64,000 nt of DNA, from positions 1 to 64,000 of the forward strand of contig JAJYDE010000004.1 in the NCBI GenBank assembly GCA_021777755.1, given 5' to 3'. This document shows, in pieces, positions 33,536-42,547 of the stretch. The notes under the pieces were generated by a model. It was not told the origin of the DNA. It did no database searches and saw only the letters and a list, made by a program, of their open reading frames with translations. Within the stretch, counting starts at the first letter, position 1. Each line of letters begins with the position of its first letter. Made by a program: the position numbers and the translations under genes. Origin of the DNA: Deltaproteobacteria bacterium. GTDB lineage: Bacteria > Desulfobacterota > Syntrophobacteria > Syntrophobacterales > Syntrophobacteraceae.

Positions 33536-35611
33536 TCAGGAGGTTTGGATCTTGCGAAAATCGGCCATACGATCGAAAAAAGCGCGGGTGCGTGTCAGGA
33601 GGGCAAGGCGGTTACGCTTTACCAACTCGTCGGGGTCCATGACCAGGACCGAATCGAAGAAGGAATCTATCATGGGTTTCATTTGCGCCATGGCTTCGAG
33701 GGCTCCGGGGTAATCAGCCCCGGCGAGCAAGGCGCCGGCCTCGCTTTCGGCCTTGGTCAATGCCTCGAAGAGGACCCCTTCGGCGGGGGATTTGAACAAA
33801 GAGACGTCAACGGGTGCGGTCTCGGGGGTTTTAATGATGTTCGCCACCCGTTTAAAGGCCGCGGCCAGGGCTGCGAAATCGGCGCGCCGGGTGAAGCGGG
33901 CGAGCGCCCTGGTCCTTTCGACGGCTTCGAGCAGATCGTCTATGCCCGCGGCAAGGCTGGCGTCGATCACATCCGGGCTGAACCCTTCCTCCGAAGAGGC
34001 CAGGTAATTTTGAAGGCGTCCCTGGAAAAAGGCCGTTATCTCTTTTTTGACCTCGGGGGCCGGCTTGGCGAGTTTGCGGGAAAGCAGTTCGAGCGCCTTG
34101 TCCAGAAGTGCGCCAAGAGAAATCCGAAGCGGAGTTTCAAGCACTATCCTTATGATGCCGAGCGTCTGGCGCCTCAGGGCGAACGGATCGGTCGTTCCGG
34201 TGGGCAGAAGCCCCACCCCGAAGCAGGCCGCGATGGTATCGATCTTGTCGGCGATACTAAGAAGCGCCCCCTCCAGGCTTCGGGGCACGGGCCCGCCCGA
34301 GCGGTTGGGCAGGTAGTGTTCGTAGATGGCCTGGCAGACGGCTTCGGGTTCGCCTTGGAGCCGGGCGTATGTTTTTCCCATTATGCCCTGCAGTTCGGGA
34401 AATTCGCCGACCACACCCGAGACCAGATCGGCTTTGCAAAGCAGTGCGGCGCGCTCGATATGGGCACCGCGCTCGGGGGCCGCGCCCCCGGCCAGCAGGA
34501 GCGCAAGCTTGCTGAAACGCTCCATCTTCTCGAAGCTGGTACCGATTTTCGAGTGGAAAACCACCCCCTTGAGATGTTGGACCCTTTGGTCCAGGCGCAC
34601 CTTCCGATCTTCCCCGTAGTAGAAGCGGGCATCCTCGAGCCTGGCCCTTACAACCCGGGCATTGCCTGCGGCAACCACGGAAAAATCGCGGGGAACCACG
34701 TTGGAGATGGTGACAAAATATGGCAGAAGGCTGCCCGCGTCGTCTATTACGGCGAAGTAGCGCTGGTGTTTTTTGATAACGGTAATCAAAAGCTCGGGGG
34801 GAAGCTCGAGATACTTGTCTTCGAAGCGACCGACTATCGGCTGAGGGAATTCGACCAACTGGGTCACTTCGTCAAGGAGTTCCTCATCGGCCAAAATTTT
34901 TCCGCCGACCTCGCGCGCCGCCTCTTCCGCCCCCTTGCGGACCAGTTCGCGCCTTTCGGCGATATCCAGGACGACGTGGTTTTTTCTAAGATTTTCCCGG
35001 TGGGTTTCGAAATCTTTTACCTCGATCCACACGGGACTCATGAACCTGTGGCCCATGGACTTGTTGCCGCTGGAAACATGGGCATAGGAGCACTTAAGGA
35101 CGTCTTGACCCAGCATGGCGACGATCCACTGGACCGGCCGGGCGAAAGTCTCGCTGTAGGAGGCCCAGTGCATCGATTTGGGAAAGGGAATCCTGGAGAT
35201 AAAGTCGGGGAGCGCTTTTTCGATGATTTGGCGGGCCGCAAGGCCGGCCTCCTCCCTGACAACGCACAGGTACTCGCCCTTCGGCGTCTGCTTTATGCGG
35301 ATATCGGCAAGACTAGCCCCCTGCCCTTTTGCAAACCCCTCGGCGGCTTTGGTGGGTTTGCCCTCCGCGTCGTAGGCCGCGCTTTTCGGGGGCCCTACCA
35401 CCTCGATGCTCACCGCCTGCTGGGCATCGGCCACACCGGGGACATCGAGCACCAGTCTTCGGGGTGTTCCCGCGACCGCGGCCGCGCCGTGCGCTATGCG
35501 GTTATCATCCAGGAACCCGGTCATCCAGGCGGACATCCACTCCAGGGCCGGCTGGATATAGCCCGCCGGCATTTCTTCGGTCCCGATCTCTATGTACAGG
35601 GTCTGCGCCAT
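33536..35611 (-). CDS. glyS: Glycyl-tRNA synthetase beta subunit
   Basis: GlyS, 691 residues, the tRNA-recognising subunit of the alpha2-beta2 bacterial glycyl-tRNA synthetase. Recognisable stretches are TLYIEIGTEEMPAGYIQPAL at the start, GVVFHSKIGTSFEKMERF, KADLVSGVVGEFPELQGIMG and a C-terminal anticodon-binding helical region (FFDSVLVMDPDELVKRNRLA). The ATG at 35611 follows AGGTGA. It starts 24 bp after the glyQ stop, forming the standard glyQ-glyS operon. Confidence 0.97.
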   Translation of the reverse strand: MAQTLYIEIGTEEMPAGYIQPALEWMSAWMTGFLDDNRIAHGAAAVAGTPRRLVLDVPGVADAQQAVSIEVVGPPKSAAYDAEGKPTKAAEGFAKGQGASLADIRIKQTPKGEYLCVVREEAGLAARQIIEKALPDFISRIPFPKSMHWASYSETFARPVQWIVAMLGQDVLKCSYAHVSSGNKSMGHRFMSPVWIEVKDFETHRENLRKNHVVLDIAERRELVRKGAEEAAREVGGKILADEELLDEVTQLVEFPQPIVGRFEDKYLELPPELLITVIKKHQRYFAVIDDAGSLLPYFVTISNVVPRDFSVVAAGNARVVRARLEDARFYYGEDRKVRLDQRVQHLKGVVFHSKIGTSFEKMERFSKLALLLAGGAAPERGAHIERAALLCKADLVSGVVGEFPELQGIMGKTYARLQGEPEAVCQAIYEHYLPNRSGGPVPRSLEGALLSIADKIDTIAACFGVGLLPTGTTDPFALRRQTLGIIRIVLETPLRISLGALLDKALELLSRKLAKPAPEVKKEITAFFQGRLQNYLASSEEGFSPDVIDASLAAGIDDLLEAVERTRALARFTRRADFAALAAAFKRVANIIKTPETAPVDVSLFKSPAEGVLFEALTKAESEAGALLAGADYPGALEAMAQMKPMIDSFFDSVLVMDPDELVKRNRLALLTRTRAFFDRMADFRKIQTS

Positions 35612-35635
35612 CGATTCACCTTTTTTGGGGAGCTT

Positions 35636-36517
35636 CTATTTTTTCACCCACTTGTTGCCCAGCGGGAAACCCATCTGCTCGCGCTGCGCGTAGTAGGCGT
35701 GCGCCACGCTTCGCGCCATGTTTCTCACCCTGGCGATGTAATTGGTTCTTTCGGTAACGCTGATGGCTCCCCGCGCATCGAGAAGATTGAACACATGCGA
35801 GCACTTCAAAGTATAGTCGTAGCTGGGCAGAACCAGCCCCTTCTCCTTCATGCGCAGCGATTCGGCCTCGTACATACCGAAGAGTTTCAGCAGCATGTCC
35901 ACGTCGGCCTCTTCGAAGTTGTAGTGCGACCACTCGACTTCGCCCTGGTGGTGGACGTCGCCGTAGGTGACATCTCCTTTCCAGATGAGATCATAGACCG
36001 AATCGACCCCCTGCAGGTACATCGCGATTCTTTCGAGCCCGTAGGTAAGCTCGAGTGTGACCGGGCTCAAAGCTATCCCGCCGACCTGCTGAAAATAGGT
36101 AAACTGTGTTATTTCCATCCCGTCGAGCCAGACTTCCCAACCAAGCCCGGAAGCCCCGAGAGTGGGGGATTCCCAGTCGTCTTCAACGAATCGGATGTCG
36201 TGGTCCAAAGGATCGACGCCAAAACTTCTGAGGCTTTCAAGATATATTGCCTGCGCATCCGAAGGGGAAGGCTTCAAAATCACCTGGTATTGGTAGTAAT
36301 GCTGCAGCCGGTTGGGGTTTTCCCCGTAGCGGCCGTCGGTTGGCCGCCGGGAGGGCTGCACGTAGGCCACGTTAAACGGCTCGGGCCCAAGCACCCGAAG
36401 GAAGGTTGCGGGGTTGAACGTACCGGCTCCGACTTCCAGATCGTAGGGCTGCTGAATGAGGCATCCCCGGTCCGACCAGAATTTATTAAGGGAAAGTATG
36501 AGTTCCTGGAATGTCAT
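35636..36517 (-). CDS. glyQ: Glycyl-tRNA synthetase alpha subunit
   Basis: GlyQ, 293 residues, the catalytic class II core of the tetrameric glycyl-tRNA synthetase. Landmarks are [40 protein letters not shown] (class II motif 2 region), [20 protein letters not shown] and [14 protein letters not shown] (motif 3). The ATG at 36517 follows GGAGAAC. It is first in the glyQ-glyS pair, 90 bp downstream of rpiB on the same strand. Confidence 0.97.
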   Translation of the reverse strand: MTFQELILSLNKFWSDRGCLIQQPYDLEVGAGTFNPATFLRVLGPEPFNVAYVQPSRRPTDGRYGENPNRLQHYYQYQVILKPSPSDAQAIYLESLRSFGVDPLDHDIRFVEDDWESPTLGASGLGWEVWLDGMEITQFTYFQQVGGIALSPVTLELTYGLERIAMYLQGVDSVYDLIWKGDVTYGDVHHQGEVEWSHYNFEEADVDMLLKLFGMYEAESLRMKEKGLVLPSYDYTLKCSHVFNLLDARGAISVTERTNYIARVRNMARSVAHAYYAQREQMGFPLGNKWVKK

Positions 36518-36607
36518 TTGTTCTCCAGATAAATCGAATGCAAACCATAGAGAATCCCCCCTGCAAAAAGGTGAATCCCGGAGGGCGGGAGGGGTTCCTG
36601 AGAGACG

Positions 36608-37045
36608 CTACCCGGGTGGATTGTCCATGAGATCGAGGCGTCTTTTGTGCCTTCCGCCTTCAAAAGGCTCTTCGAGCCATTCGCGCACTATCGCCAGGGC
36701 CAGATCGACGCCGATAAACCGGGCGCCAAGGCACAAAACGTTACTGTCGTTGTGGCGACGGCTCATACGGGCCTCGTAGGTCCCCTGGCCGTTGACCGCC
36801 CGCACGCCGCGCACACGGTTGGCGGCCATGGACATGCCTATCCCGCTGCCGCACACCAGTACACCTCGGTCGGCCCGGCCACCGGCCACCGCCTCGGCAA
36901 CCCGAAAGGCGAAGAGGGGGTAATCGACCGAACCGGGACCCTCGGTTCCAACGTCAACGACCTCGACGCCCGACTTCCTGAGAGCCTCGGCAACGATGTC
37001 TTTCAACTCGAAACCGGCGTGGTCCGCCCCGACATAGACTTTCAT
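36608..37045 (-). CDS. rpiB: Ribose-5-phosphate isomerase B
   Basis: RpiB, 145 residues, interconverting ribulose 5-phosphate and ribose 5-phosphate in the pentose phosphate pathway; the LacA/RpiB fold. Signatures are VYVGADHAGFELKDIV, VDVGTEGPGSVDYPLFA, and the active-site VLVCGSGIGMSMAANRVRG with the catalytic-base Cys. HNDSNVLCLGARFIG is the second phosphate-binding region. The ATG at 37045 follows GGGGGG. It precedes glyQ by 90 bp. Confidence 0.95.
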   Translation of the reverse strand: MKVYVGADHAGFELKDIVAEALRKSGVEVVDVGTEGPGSVDYPLFAFRVAEAVAGGRADRGVLVCGSGIGMSMAANRVRGVRAVNGQGTYEARMSRRHNDSNVLCLGARFIGVDLALAIVREWLEEPFEGGRHKRRLDLMDNPPG

Positions 37046-37230
37046 AATCCAGCCCCCCGAAAAATAAAAAACAACCGTCCGCAATCTTTCTGGATTCTTA
37101 TTTGGACTATTTTTCGTACCGAATCAAGTTTTTCCGTTCACCTCGAAAAAATTTGAGCGCTTCCGGCAGCCGGACAGCGCGAGGCCCCGGATCAATAACC
37201 GAGAGATTTTTTCGCCAGCAGGGGAAGGTC

Positions 37231-37443
37231 TTAGCGGAGGGGGCCACGGTTTTCCGGGTCATGGCGCTCGGTTTCCTCCCGCATTCCGCGGCGCTTCATG
37301 GCCACCACCCAGACATAGTAGACGAAAAGAAACGGCAGAGTGGCGTAGGCGCCAATGAAATTTCCCATAAACAGGCATACCGTTCCGTAGATTACGATAA
37401 GGCCGATGATAGCCATCATGACTATGGAAAAGCCCTTTTTCAT
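37231..37443 (-). CDS. Small two-helix membrane protein, unrecognised
   Basis: A 70-residue protein with two membrane helices (FSIVMMAIIGLIVIYGTVCL and AYATLPFLFVYYVWVVA) and a basic cytoplasmic tail (MKRRGMREETERHDPENRGP). The ATG at 37443 follows GGAG. It lies 185 bp upstream of rpiB. No family recognised. Confidence 0.6.
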   Translation of the reverse strand: MKKGFSIVMMAIIGLIVIYGTVCLFMGNFIGAYATLPFLFVYYVWVVAMKRRGMREETERHDPENRGPLR

Positions 37444-37699
37444 TCATGCTCCATAAACGACAGGGTCGGCCGGACAGCACATCCGAACCGCCAGAATAGA
37501 TAAACAAAGGTTTGGAAACAGTCAAGACGGATTGCGCCAGGGGAGCCGAGGAAGCACCTCGTTTGGAAAATCTTCGCCGGCTCCGAGGAGGGACCGCGAT
37601 TTCCGTCACAGGAATGTCGCTTGCGAAATGGAGCACCAGGACCGATATGATAGCAGAAAATCACGGGACCACAATTGGCTTCCTGGAGGCAGACACGAT

Positions 37700-39562
37700 A
37701 TGAAGCAGGTAAAATTAGGGACGAAAATCGGTTTGGGATTCGCGGTCCTCATGCTGTTGGCCCTGGCCATCGGCGCCGCGTCGATCTGGAACACAATCGC
37801 CGTAAAGACCTCGGCCCAGAGGCTCACCGGGGAATTCCTGCCCCGCGTGCGGCTTGCGAGCCAACAGGAACGCAACTTCGGGCGCGTGGTCCACGCGGAT
37901 ACCATCTACGCCTACACGCAGGACGTGAGGTACCTGCAAGCCGGCCAAAAAGCCCTGGAGCAGGTCAAAAAGAATCTGCAAGAGGCTTTGGCGCTGGCAA
38001 AAGCCTTTCCCGGAACGGGCACTTATCGCAAACTGAGCGAAAACACAGGCGCCAAATTGAGCCTTTTCGAACGGGAGGTGAACCAGGCGGCGGTCACCTA
38101 TGCGGATTTGATGCGTAATTACGGGCAGATGAGAACGACGCACGAATTTTTCCGGCAAAGCGCATGGCGGTATCTAAGCGATCAACTCGCCGGGCTCAAG
38201 GGCGGGAAGGCCGAAGAGCCTGGCACCGATAGATTCAAAAAACTCTCCCTGATCGGCGATGTGATGAAGCGGAGCGACAAATTACTCCTTGCCACTTCGG
38301 CCGCCCAGGCGGAGGGAAATTTAAAGGCGATCGATGCGCAGAAGGCCTTCGTCGCCATCGACGCGGAACTCGACACCCTCAAGGCACTTACGCATTCACA
38401 ACGCGGGGCCGAGGCGCTCGGGACCCTGGAGGTCGCCCGCAGGCTCTATAAGCATGCCCTGGGCGATCTTGTCAAGGTCTGGTCGAAGGTCGAAGAACTC
38501 GACGGGCAGCGGGAGAAGACCGAAGAAGAAATCACGGGGCTTGCAAGGACAGCCCACGACTCGGGGCTTGCCGAGACCAGAAGGGCTTCGGACATAACGG
38601 TCGGGAAGGTTTCGTTTGCTTCGGCCATCATGATATCGGCAATTTTTCTTGCCGCGATGCTGGGAACGGGGATAGGCATATTCCTGCGGCAGGCGGTCAC
38701 CAAGCCCATCGAGCAGGTTGTAAGAGGCCTTAGCGAAGGAGCCGAAAAGGTCGCCTCGGCTTCCTCGAAGGTGGCCTCCACAAGCCGTTTGCTCGCCGAG
38801 GGCGCCTCCCTGCATTCCGCGGCCCTCAATGAGAGCACCGGGGACCTTGGCCGGATCGGTTCCATGACGGAACTAAATGCCCGCAACGCTTCCCGGGCCA
38901 ACGACCTTATGCGCGAGACCTCCTCTCTTATCGGCATAGCCTCGCAATCCATGAGCCGGCTCACATCGGCCATGATGGAAATCACAAGCGCAAACGAAAA
39001 TACCCAAAAGATCATAAGGACCATCGACGAAGTTGCCTTCAAGACCAGACTGCTTGCGCTTAATGCCGCCGTTGAGGCCGCCAGGGCCGGGGAAGTGGGC
39101 GCCGGGTTCGCGGTGGTGGCCGAGGAGGTAAGAAGCCTGGCCACTCAGACCGCCAAAGCGGCCCGGGAGACGGCCGATCTGATCGAGCATACGACCGGGC
39201 GGGTCAAGGGCGGCTACGCCATGGCGATCAAGACGAAGGAGGAATTTTCCGATGTGGCCCTTTCGGTCGAAAACTGCGCGGAGCTGATCTCGGAGATAAC
39301 CTCGGCCTCGCGACAGCAGACCGCGGATCTGAGTCGGCTGAGGAGTTCGGTCGTCAAAATGGAAAAGATCGTGCAACGAAACGAAGCCGGTTCGCAGGAA
39401 TCGGCCGCGGCTTCCCAGGCCATGTACGCCCAGGCCGAACAGATGAAGGGTTTTGTCGGTGAACTCGTGGTGCTGGTGGCCAGGCGCGATGAGGTGGAAA
39501 AACCCGATGAGGCGGCGCAACCCCAAGAGGTGGACGAAGAGCGGAGCGCCGAAGCGGCTTAG
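37700..39562 (+). CDS. Methyl-accepting chemotaxis protein
   Basis: A 620-residue transmembrane chemoreceptor. TM1 is at about 10-30 ([19 protein letters not shown]) and TM2 at about 307-328 ([19 protein letters not shown]). Between them is a roughly 275-residue periplasmic helical sensor (a long four-helix or double-bundle type). After TM2 the HAMP-like segment is poor ([20 protein letters not shown]), and the hairpin tip that contacts CheA and CheW is [20 protein letters not shown] at about 445-464. No C-terminal NWETF-type tether is present. The ATG at 37700 follows GGAGG. cheZ lies 9 kb away, but no cheA or cheW is in the window. Ligand unknown. Confidence 0.92.
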   Translation: MKQVKLGTKIGLGFAVLMLLALAIGAASIWNTIAVKTSAQRLTGEFLPRVRLASQQERNFGRVVHADTIYAYTQDVRYLQAGQKALEQVKKNLQEALALAKAFPGTGTYRKLSENTGAKLSLFEREVNQAAVTYADLMRNYGQMRTTHEFFRQSAWRYLSDQLAGLKGGKAEEPGTDRFKKLSLIGDVMKRSDKLLLATSAAQAEGNLKAIDAQKAFVAIDAELDTLKALTHSQRGAEALGTLEVARRLYKHALGDLVKVWSKVEELDGQREKTEEEITGLARTAHDSGLAETRRASDITVGKVSFASAIMISAIFLAAMLGTGIGIFLRQAVTKPIEQVVRGLSEGAEKVASASSKVASTSRLLAEGASLHSAALNESTGDLGRIGSMTELNARNASRANDLMRETSSLIGIASQSMSRLTSAMMEITSANENTQKIIRTIDEVAFKTRLLALNAAVEAARAGEVGAGFAVVAEEVRSLATQTAKAARETADLIEHTTGRVKGGYAMAIKTKEEFSDVALSVENCAELISEITSASRQQTADLSRLRSSVVKMEKIVQRNEAGSQESAAASQAMYAQAEQMKGFVGELVVLVARRDEVEKPDEAAQPQEVDEERSAEAA

Positions 39563-39582
39563 AGTCGTGGACCCCTTATTTT

Positions 39583-40599
39583 TCAGAAGTCGAGCTCGGG
39601 CGCCGGAGCAGGAGGCTGCGCCAGCAGTTTGAGTACACTTTCGGGCAGAAGTTCGTCGAATTTGAGGTTGACTGTGCAATCGTCAAAGGGATGGAACTGA
39701 ACCCCGACAACCATTCCGGATTTTTCGAGATTTCTTGAGCAGTCACCGGGTTCGAAATAGCTTATCCCGAGCCTGTTTCCAAGCAGTTGCCGGGCGGCGT
39801 CCCTTCCGGAAATCCTCATCATGAAACAAACCCCGCCCCTGGAGATATCGCACAAGTCCACCCTGAAAGGATTGCCCAACGGTTTTCCGGCCATACTGAG
39901 CAGGGAGGCCGTTGCCTTTCCCCCGAGGAAAATCCTTCTCATGCGCCGCCGGTCCATTTCCCTGGATTTCAGCAATTGGGAAGTGCTCTCCACGTTCCCG
40001 ACAAAGGCAAGCAATTTGGATTCGAGTTCCGGATGCAGGCTGCGCCATCCCTTAAGGAGGTCCGCATCGAGGTGGCGCACCTCCATCCGAGACCGGGCTA
40101 TCATGGAGGTCGTGCAGACCGCGAGCGGGAAGAAGACATCCTCTCCGGCAAACTGGCCCGCTTCCACCGATTTCAAGAATAGAGCCACACCGTCCTGAAA
40201 ATAGATGATATTGGCTCGCCCGCTGTCGATCAAATAGAGTCGAGGCTTCCAGTCCCCTTGCTCGAAGATGGTTTCCCCCGCCTCATAGCTTGCTTTGCGC
40301 GAACCGAAATAAAGGGCGTTTGCCTCCTCGAGGCCAAGCACATCGTAGAGGGGCGCCCAGAGTTGCCGATGACCCGGGTCGATATGTCTATTCTTTTCCC
40401 GCTCGAGGATCTCCCCGGAGCGGATTATCTCGCCAAACGCCATGGGGTCCAGCGCCACGATACGCGATCTCATCGCCTCGGCCTCCTCGAAATTGCCGGC
40501 CTCCGCACATTCGATGACAAGAGCGAAGAGAAGCTCTATGGCCGCTCTCTTATTTCCTCGATCGACATGGTCCTGTACAAGTTTTTGCTTCTCGATCAT
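39583..40599 (-). CDS. Cyclic nucleotide-binding-like domain plus PilZ domain protein
   Basis: A 338-residue cytoplasmic protein. Residues 1-60 are helical and TPR-like (AAIELLFALVIECAEAGNFE). A CNB-like domain (about 100-195) shows YEAGETIFEQGDWKPRLYLI and GQFAGEDVFFPLA, the usual beta-roll hallmarks. From about 217 a PilZ domain begins with RRRMRRIFLGGKATASLL, followed by CDISRGGVCFMM; RxxxR plus (D/N)xSxxG is the c-di-GMP-binding signature. A protein joining cNMP-type and c-di-GMP-type modules could integrate two second messengers. The phosphate-binding cassette of the CNB domain is degenerate, so ligand binding there is uncertain. Convergent with the chemoreceptor gene, 20 bp apart. Confidence 0.85.
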   Translation of the reverse strand: MIEKQKLVQDHVDRGNKRAAIELLFALVIECAEAGNFEEAEAMRSRIVALDPMAFGEIIRSGEILEREKNRHIDPGHRQLWAPLYDVLGLEEANALYFGSRKASYEAGETIFEQGDWKPRLYLIDSGRANIIYFQDGVALFLKSVEAGQFAGEDVFFPLAVCTTSMIARSRMEVRHLDADLLKGWRSLHPELESKLLAFVGNVESTSQLLKSREMDRRRMRRIFLGGKATASLLSMAGKPLGNPFRVDLCDISRGGVCFMMRISGRDAARQLLGNRLGISYFEPGDCSRNLEKSGMVVGVQFHPFDDCTVNLKFDELLPESVLKLLAQPPAPAPELDF

Positions 40600-40840
40600 A
40601 TCTTCCCGTTCGTTTCAGCCATAACGGCTTTGCCAAGGCCGGCCCGTGCCGCCGCCTTGGCTTGTATCGGAACCCGACGGCTCCTTCGGTATTGTAGTTC
40701 GCAATTTCGCCACCGTCCATCGCTTTTGTTTGCAAAGCCAAGAACGCGTTGACCGAACGGGGCGAAAAACAATATCATGACAAACTTCAACCCTGATTAA
40801 TAGTATCACCTGCTTTAGAAGGCAAAGGATCGAGGCCAAA

Positions 40841-42058
40841 ATGGCGTCTTCGCCAATAAAAAAGGGATCGGATAGCGCCAACGCCACCCGGATGAGTCGC
40901 CGACTCGTACTACTGATGGCCGCCGGGGCCGGATTGACGGTAGCAAGCATCTACTACGCCCAGCCCCTGCTCGACGTCATCCGCGAAAGCCTCGGGATGT
41001 CGGTTGCCGGGGCCGGCTTCATCATTACGGCCTCCCAACTGGGGTACGCTCTGGGGCTTACGTTTCTGGTGCCCCTGGGAGATCTCGTCGAACGGCGGAT
41101 GCTGGTGGTGTCGATGACTGCGGGGATCTCCATAGGTTTGGCGGCAATGGCTTTTGCCCCTTTCCCCCGGTTGCTCCTTGCGGCCGCCTTCATGGTGGGC
41201 GCGCTCTCCGCGGTTGCCCAGGTGCTGGTGGCCTTTGCCGCCACACTGGCCGGGGCCGCCCAAAGAGGACGGGTTGTGGGAACGGTCATGAGCGGACTTC
41301 TGCTCGGGATACTTCTCGCTCGCACAGCGGCCGGCTACCTGGCGCAACTGGAAGGCTGGAGGGCGGTCTTCGGGGCGGCTTCGGCAATGATGCTCCTGCT
41401 TGCGCTCGGCCTTCGCCTCGGGCTTCCACCCTGCCGCGCCCATCTTGGCATACGCTACCCCAAGTTGATGAAATCGGTATTTTCCCTGCTCCTCGAAGAG
41501 CCCCTGCTGAGGCTTCGAACCCTTTACGGCGCGATTGCCTTCGCCGCCTTCAGTGTCTTGTGGACCCCCCTGGCCCTCATGCTATCCCGGCCTCCCTTCC
41601 AGTTTTCTTCGGGAACGATCGGGATGTTCGGTCTGGCCGGCGCCGCGGGCGCCCTTTCCGCTTCCCTGGCCGGGCGGATGTCCGATATGGGCAAGGCGCG
41701 CTTCATGACGGGGGCGACTTCGGCCCTCATGGCGCTTTCCTGGCTTCCCCTGAAGCTCGGGGCACACTCCGTGCGGATACTGCTCCCGGGCATCATTGTG
41801 CTCGACTTCGCCGTTCAGGGGCTGCACATAACAAACCAGGGCGAAATCTACAGGTTGCGGCCCGAGGCCCGCAGCCGTATCACCTCGGCCTACATGGCCG
41901 GCTTTTTTGCAGGCGGGGTCTTTGGCTCGGCGGCCTCCTCCCTTGCTTTCGCTCACTTTGGCTGGAACGGAGTCTGCCTATTGGGCGCGGGCCTCGGGGT
42001 GGCGGCCTCGGTTGTATGGACCCTTACGCCCGCGAAAAAACCGGCTCCGAAGAACTGA
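40841..42058 (+). CDS. MFS transporter
   Basis: A 405-residue major facilitator with 12 predicted helices. The start (TRMSRRLVLLMAAGAGLTVA, YYAQPLLDVIRESLGMS) and the loop after TM2 (VPLGDLVERRMLVVSMT, the G-x-L-x-D-R-x-R variant) are typical of drug/sugar-efflux-like MFS proteins of the YgaY/YtbD type. The second half repeats the fold (GRMSDMGKARFMTGATSA). The ATG at 40841 follows GAGG with short spacing. It is divergent from the CNB/PilZ gene. The likely job is export of a small organic molecule; substrate unknown. Confidence 0.88.
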   Translation: MASSPIKKGSDSANATRMSRRLVLLMAAGAGLTVASIYYAQPLLDVIRESLGMSVAGAGFIITASQLGYALGLTFLVPLGDLVERRMLVVSMTAGISIGLAAMAFAPFPRLLLAAAFMVGALSAVAQVLVAFAATLAGAAQRGRVVGTVMSGLLLGILLARTAAGYLAQLEGWRAVFGAASAMMLLLALGLRLGLPPCRAHLGIRYPKLMKSVFSLLLEEPLLRLRTLYGAIAFAAFSVLWTPLALMLSRPPFQFSSGTIGMFGLAGAAGALSASLAGRMSDMGKARFMTGATSALMALSWLPLKLGAHSVRILLPGIIVLDFAVQGLHITNQGEIYRLRPEARSRITSAYMAGFFAGGVFGSAASSLAFAHFGWNGVCLLGAGLGVAASVVWTLTPAKKPAPKN

Positions 42059-42547
42059 GCGCTCTTCAACTCAAGGCTTGCGCCCCCGGCTCGGGGCCTA
42101 AACGAAAAACTAAGAACCCGATCCGGGATTTTCCTCCCTGCCGGCTGTTTTTCACCACATTTTTACCATCCCGCAACTCGATCCTCGATTTACAGGCTAA
42201 GTTGTTTTACCCAGCCGGAACCGAATGGATACGGCCCTTTATTCATGGCTGAACTATATATTTTGCTGGCGCTATGAGAACTTAATTGTTATAGACTTAT
42301 CATCATTGAATTTACTATTTATGAATATGCGATTCATAATATCGTTGATTTGAGAAACTCGTACAAACAATGCAATATCTATTGCACATGCAGTTTCAAA
42401 AGTAGCAGCAATCTACCATCAATTATTCATTACATGTTATTCGCGATTCATATAGCCTCTTTTCACTGAAACAGGTTCGGCAAGGGATGTCGAAACAGAT
42501 TTGAATGATCCCTGTTGAACTCACTCATGAGAATCGGGCGGCGGCTT
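42059..42547. other. Gene-free AT-rich region with palindromes before the ABC exporter
   Basis: From about 42240 to 42480 the sequence is far more AT-rich than its surroundings. It contains the inverted repeat ATGAAT-N5-ATTCAT (42321-42337), the palindrome TGCAAT-ATCT-ATTGCA (42371-42386), and two direct copies of GCGATTCATA (42329-42338 and 42443-42452). These look like regulator-binding sites for the following gene, though no promoter could be fixed with confidence. No coding frame is credible here. Confidence 0.5.

Noticed and set aside
33176-36532. A plus-strand open frame of 1118 codons
   Set aside because: It lies wholly antisense to glyQ and glyS, which have unmistakable protein signatures. 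High GC content leaves few stops on the opposite strand.
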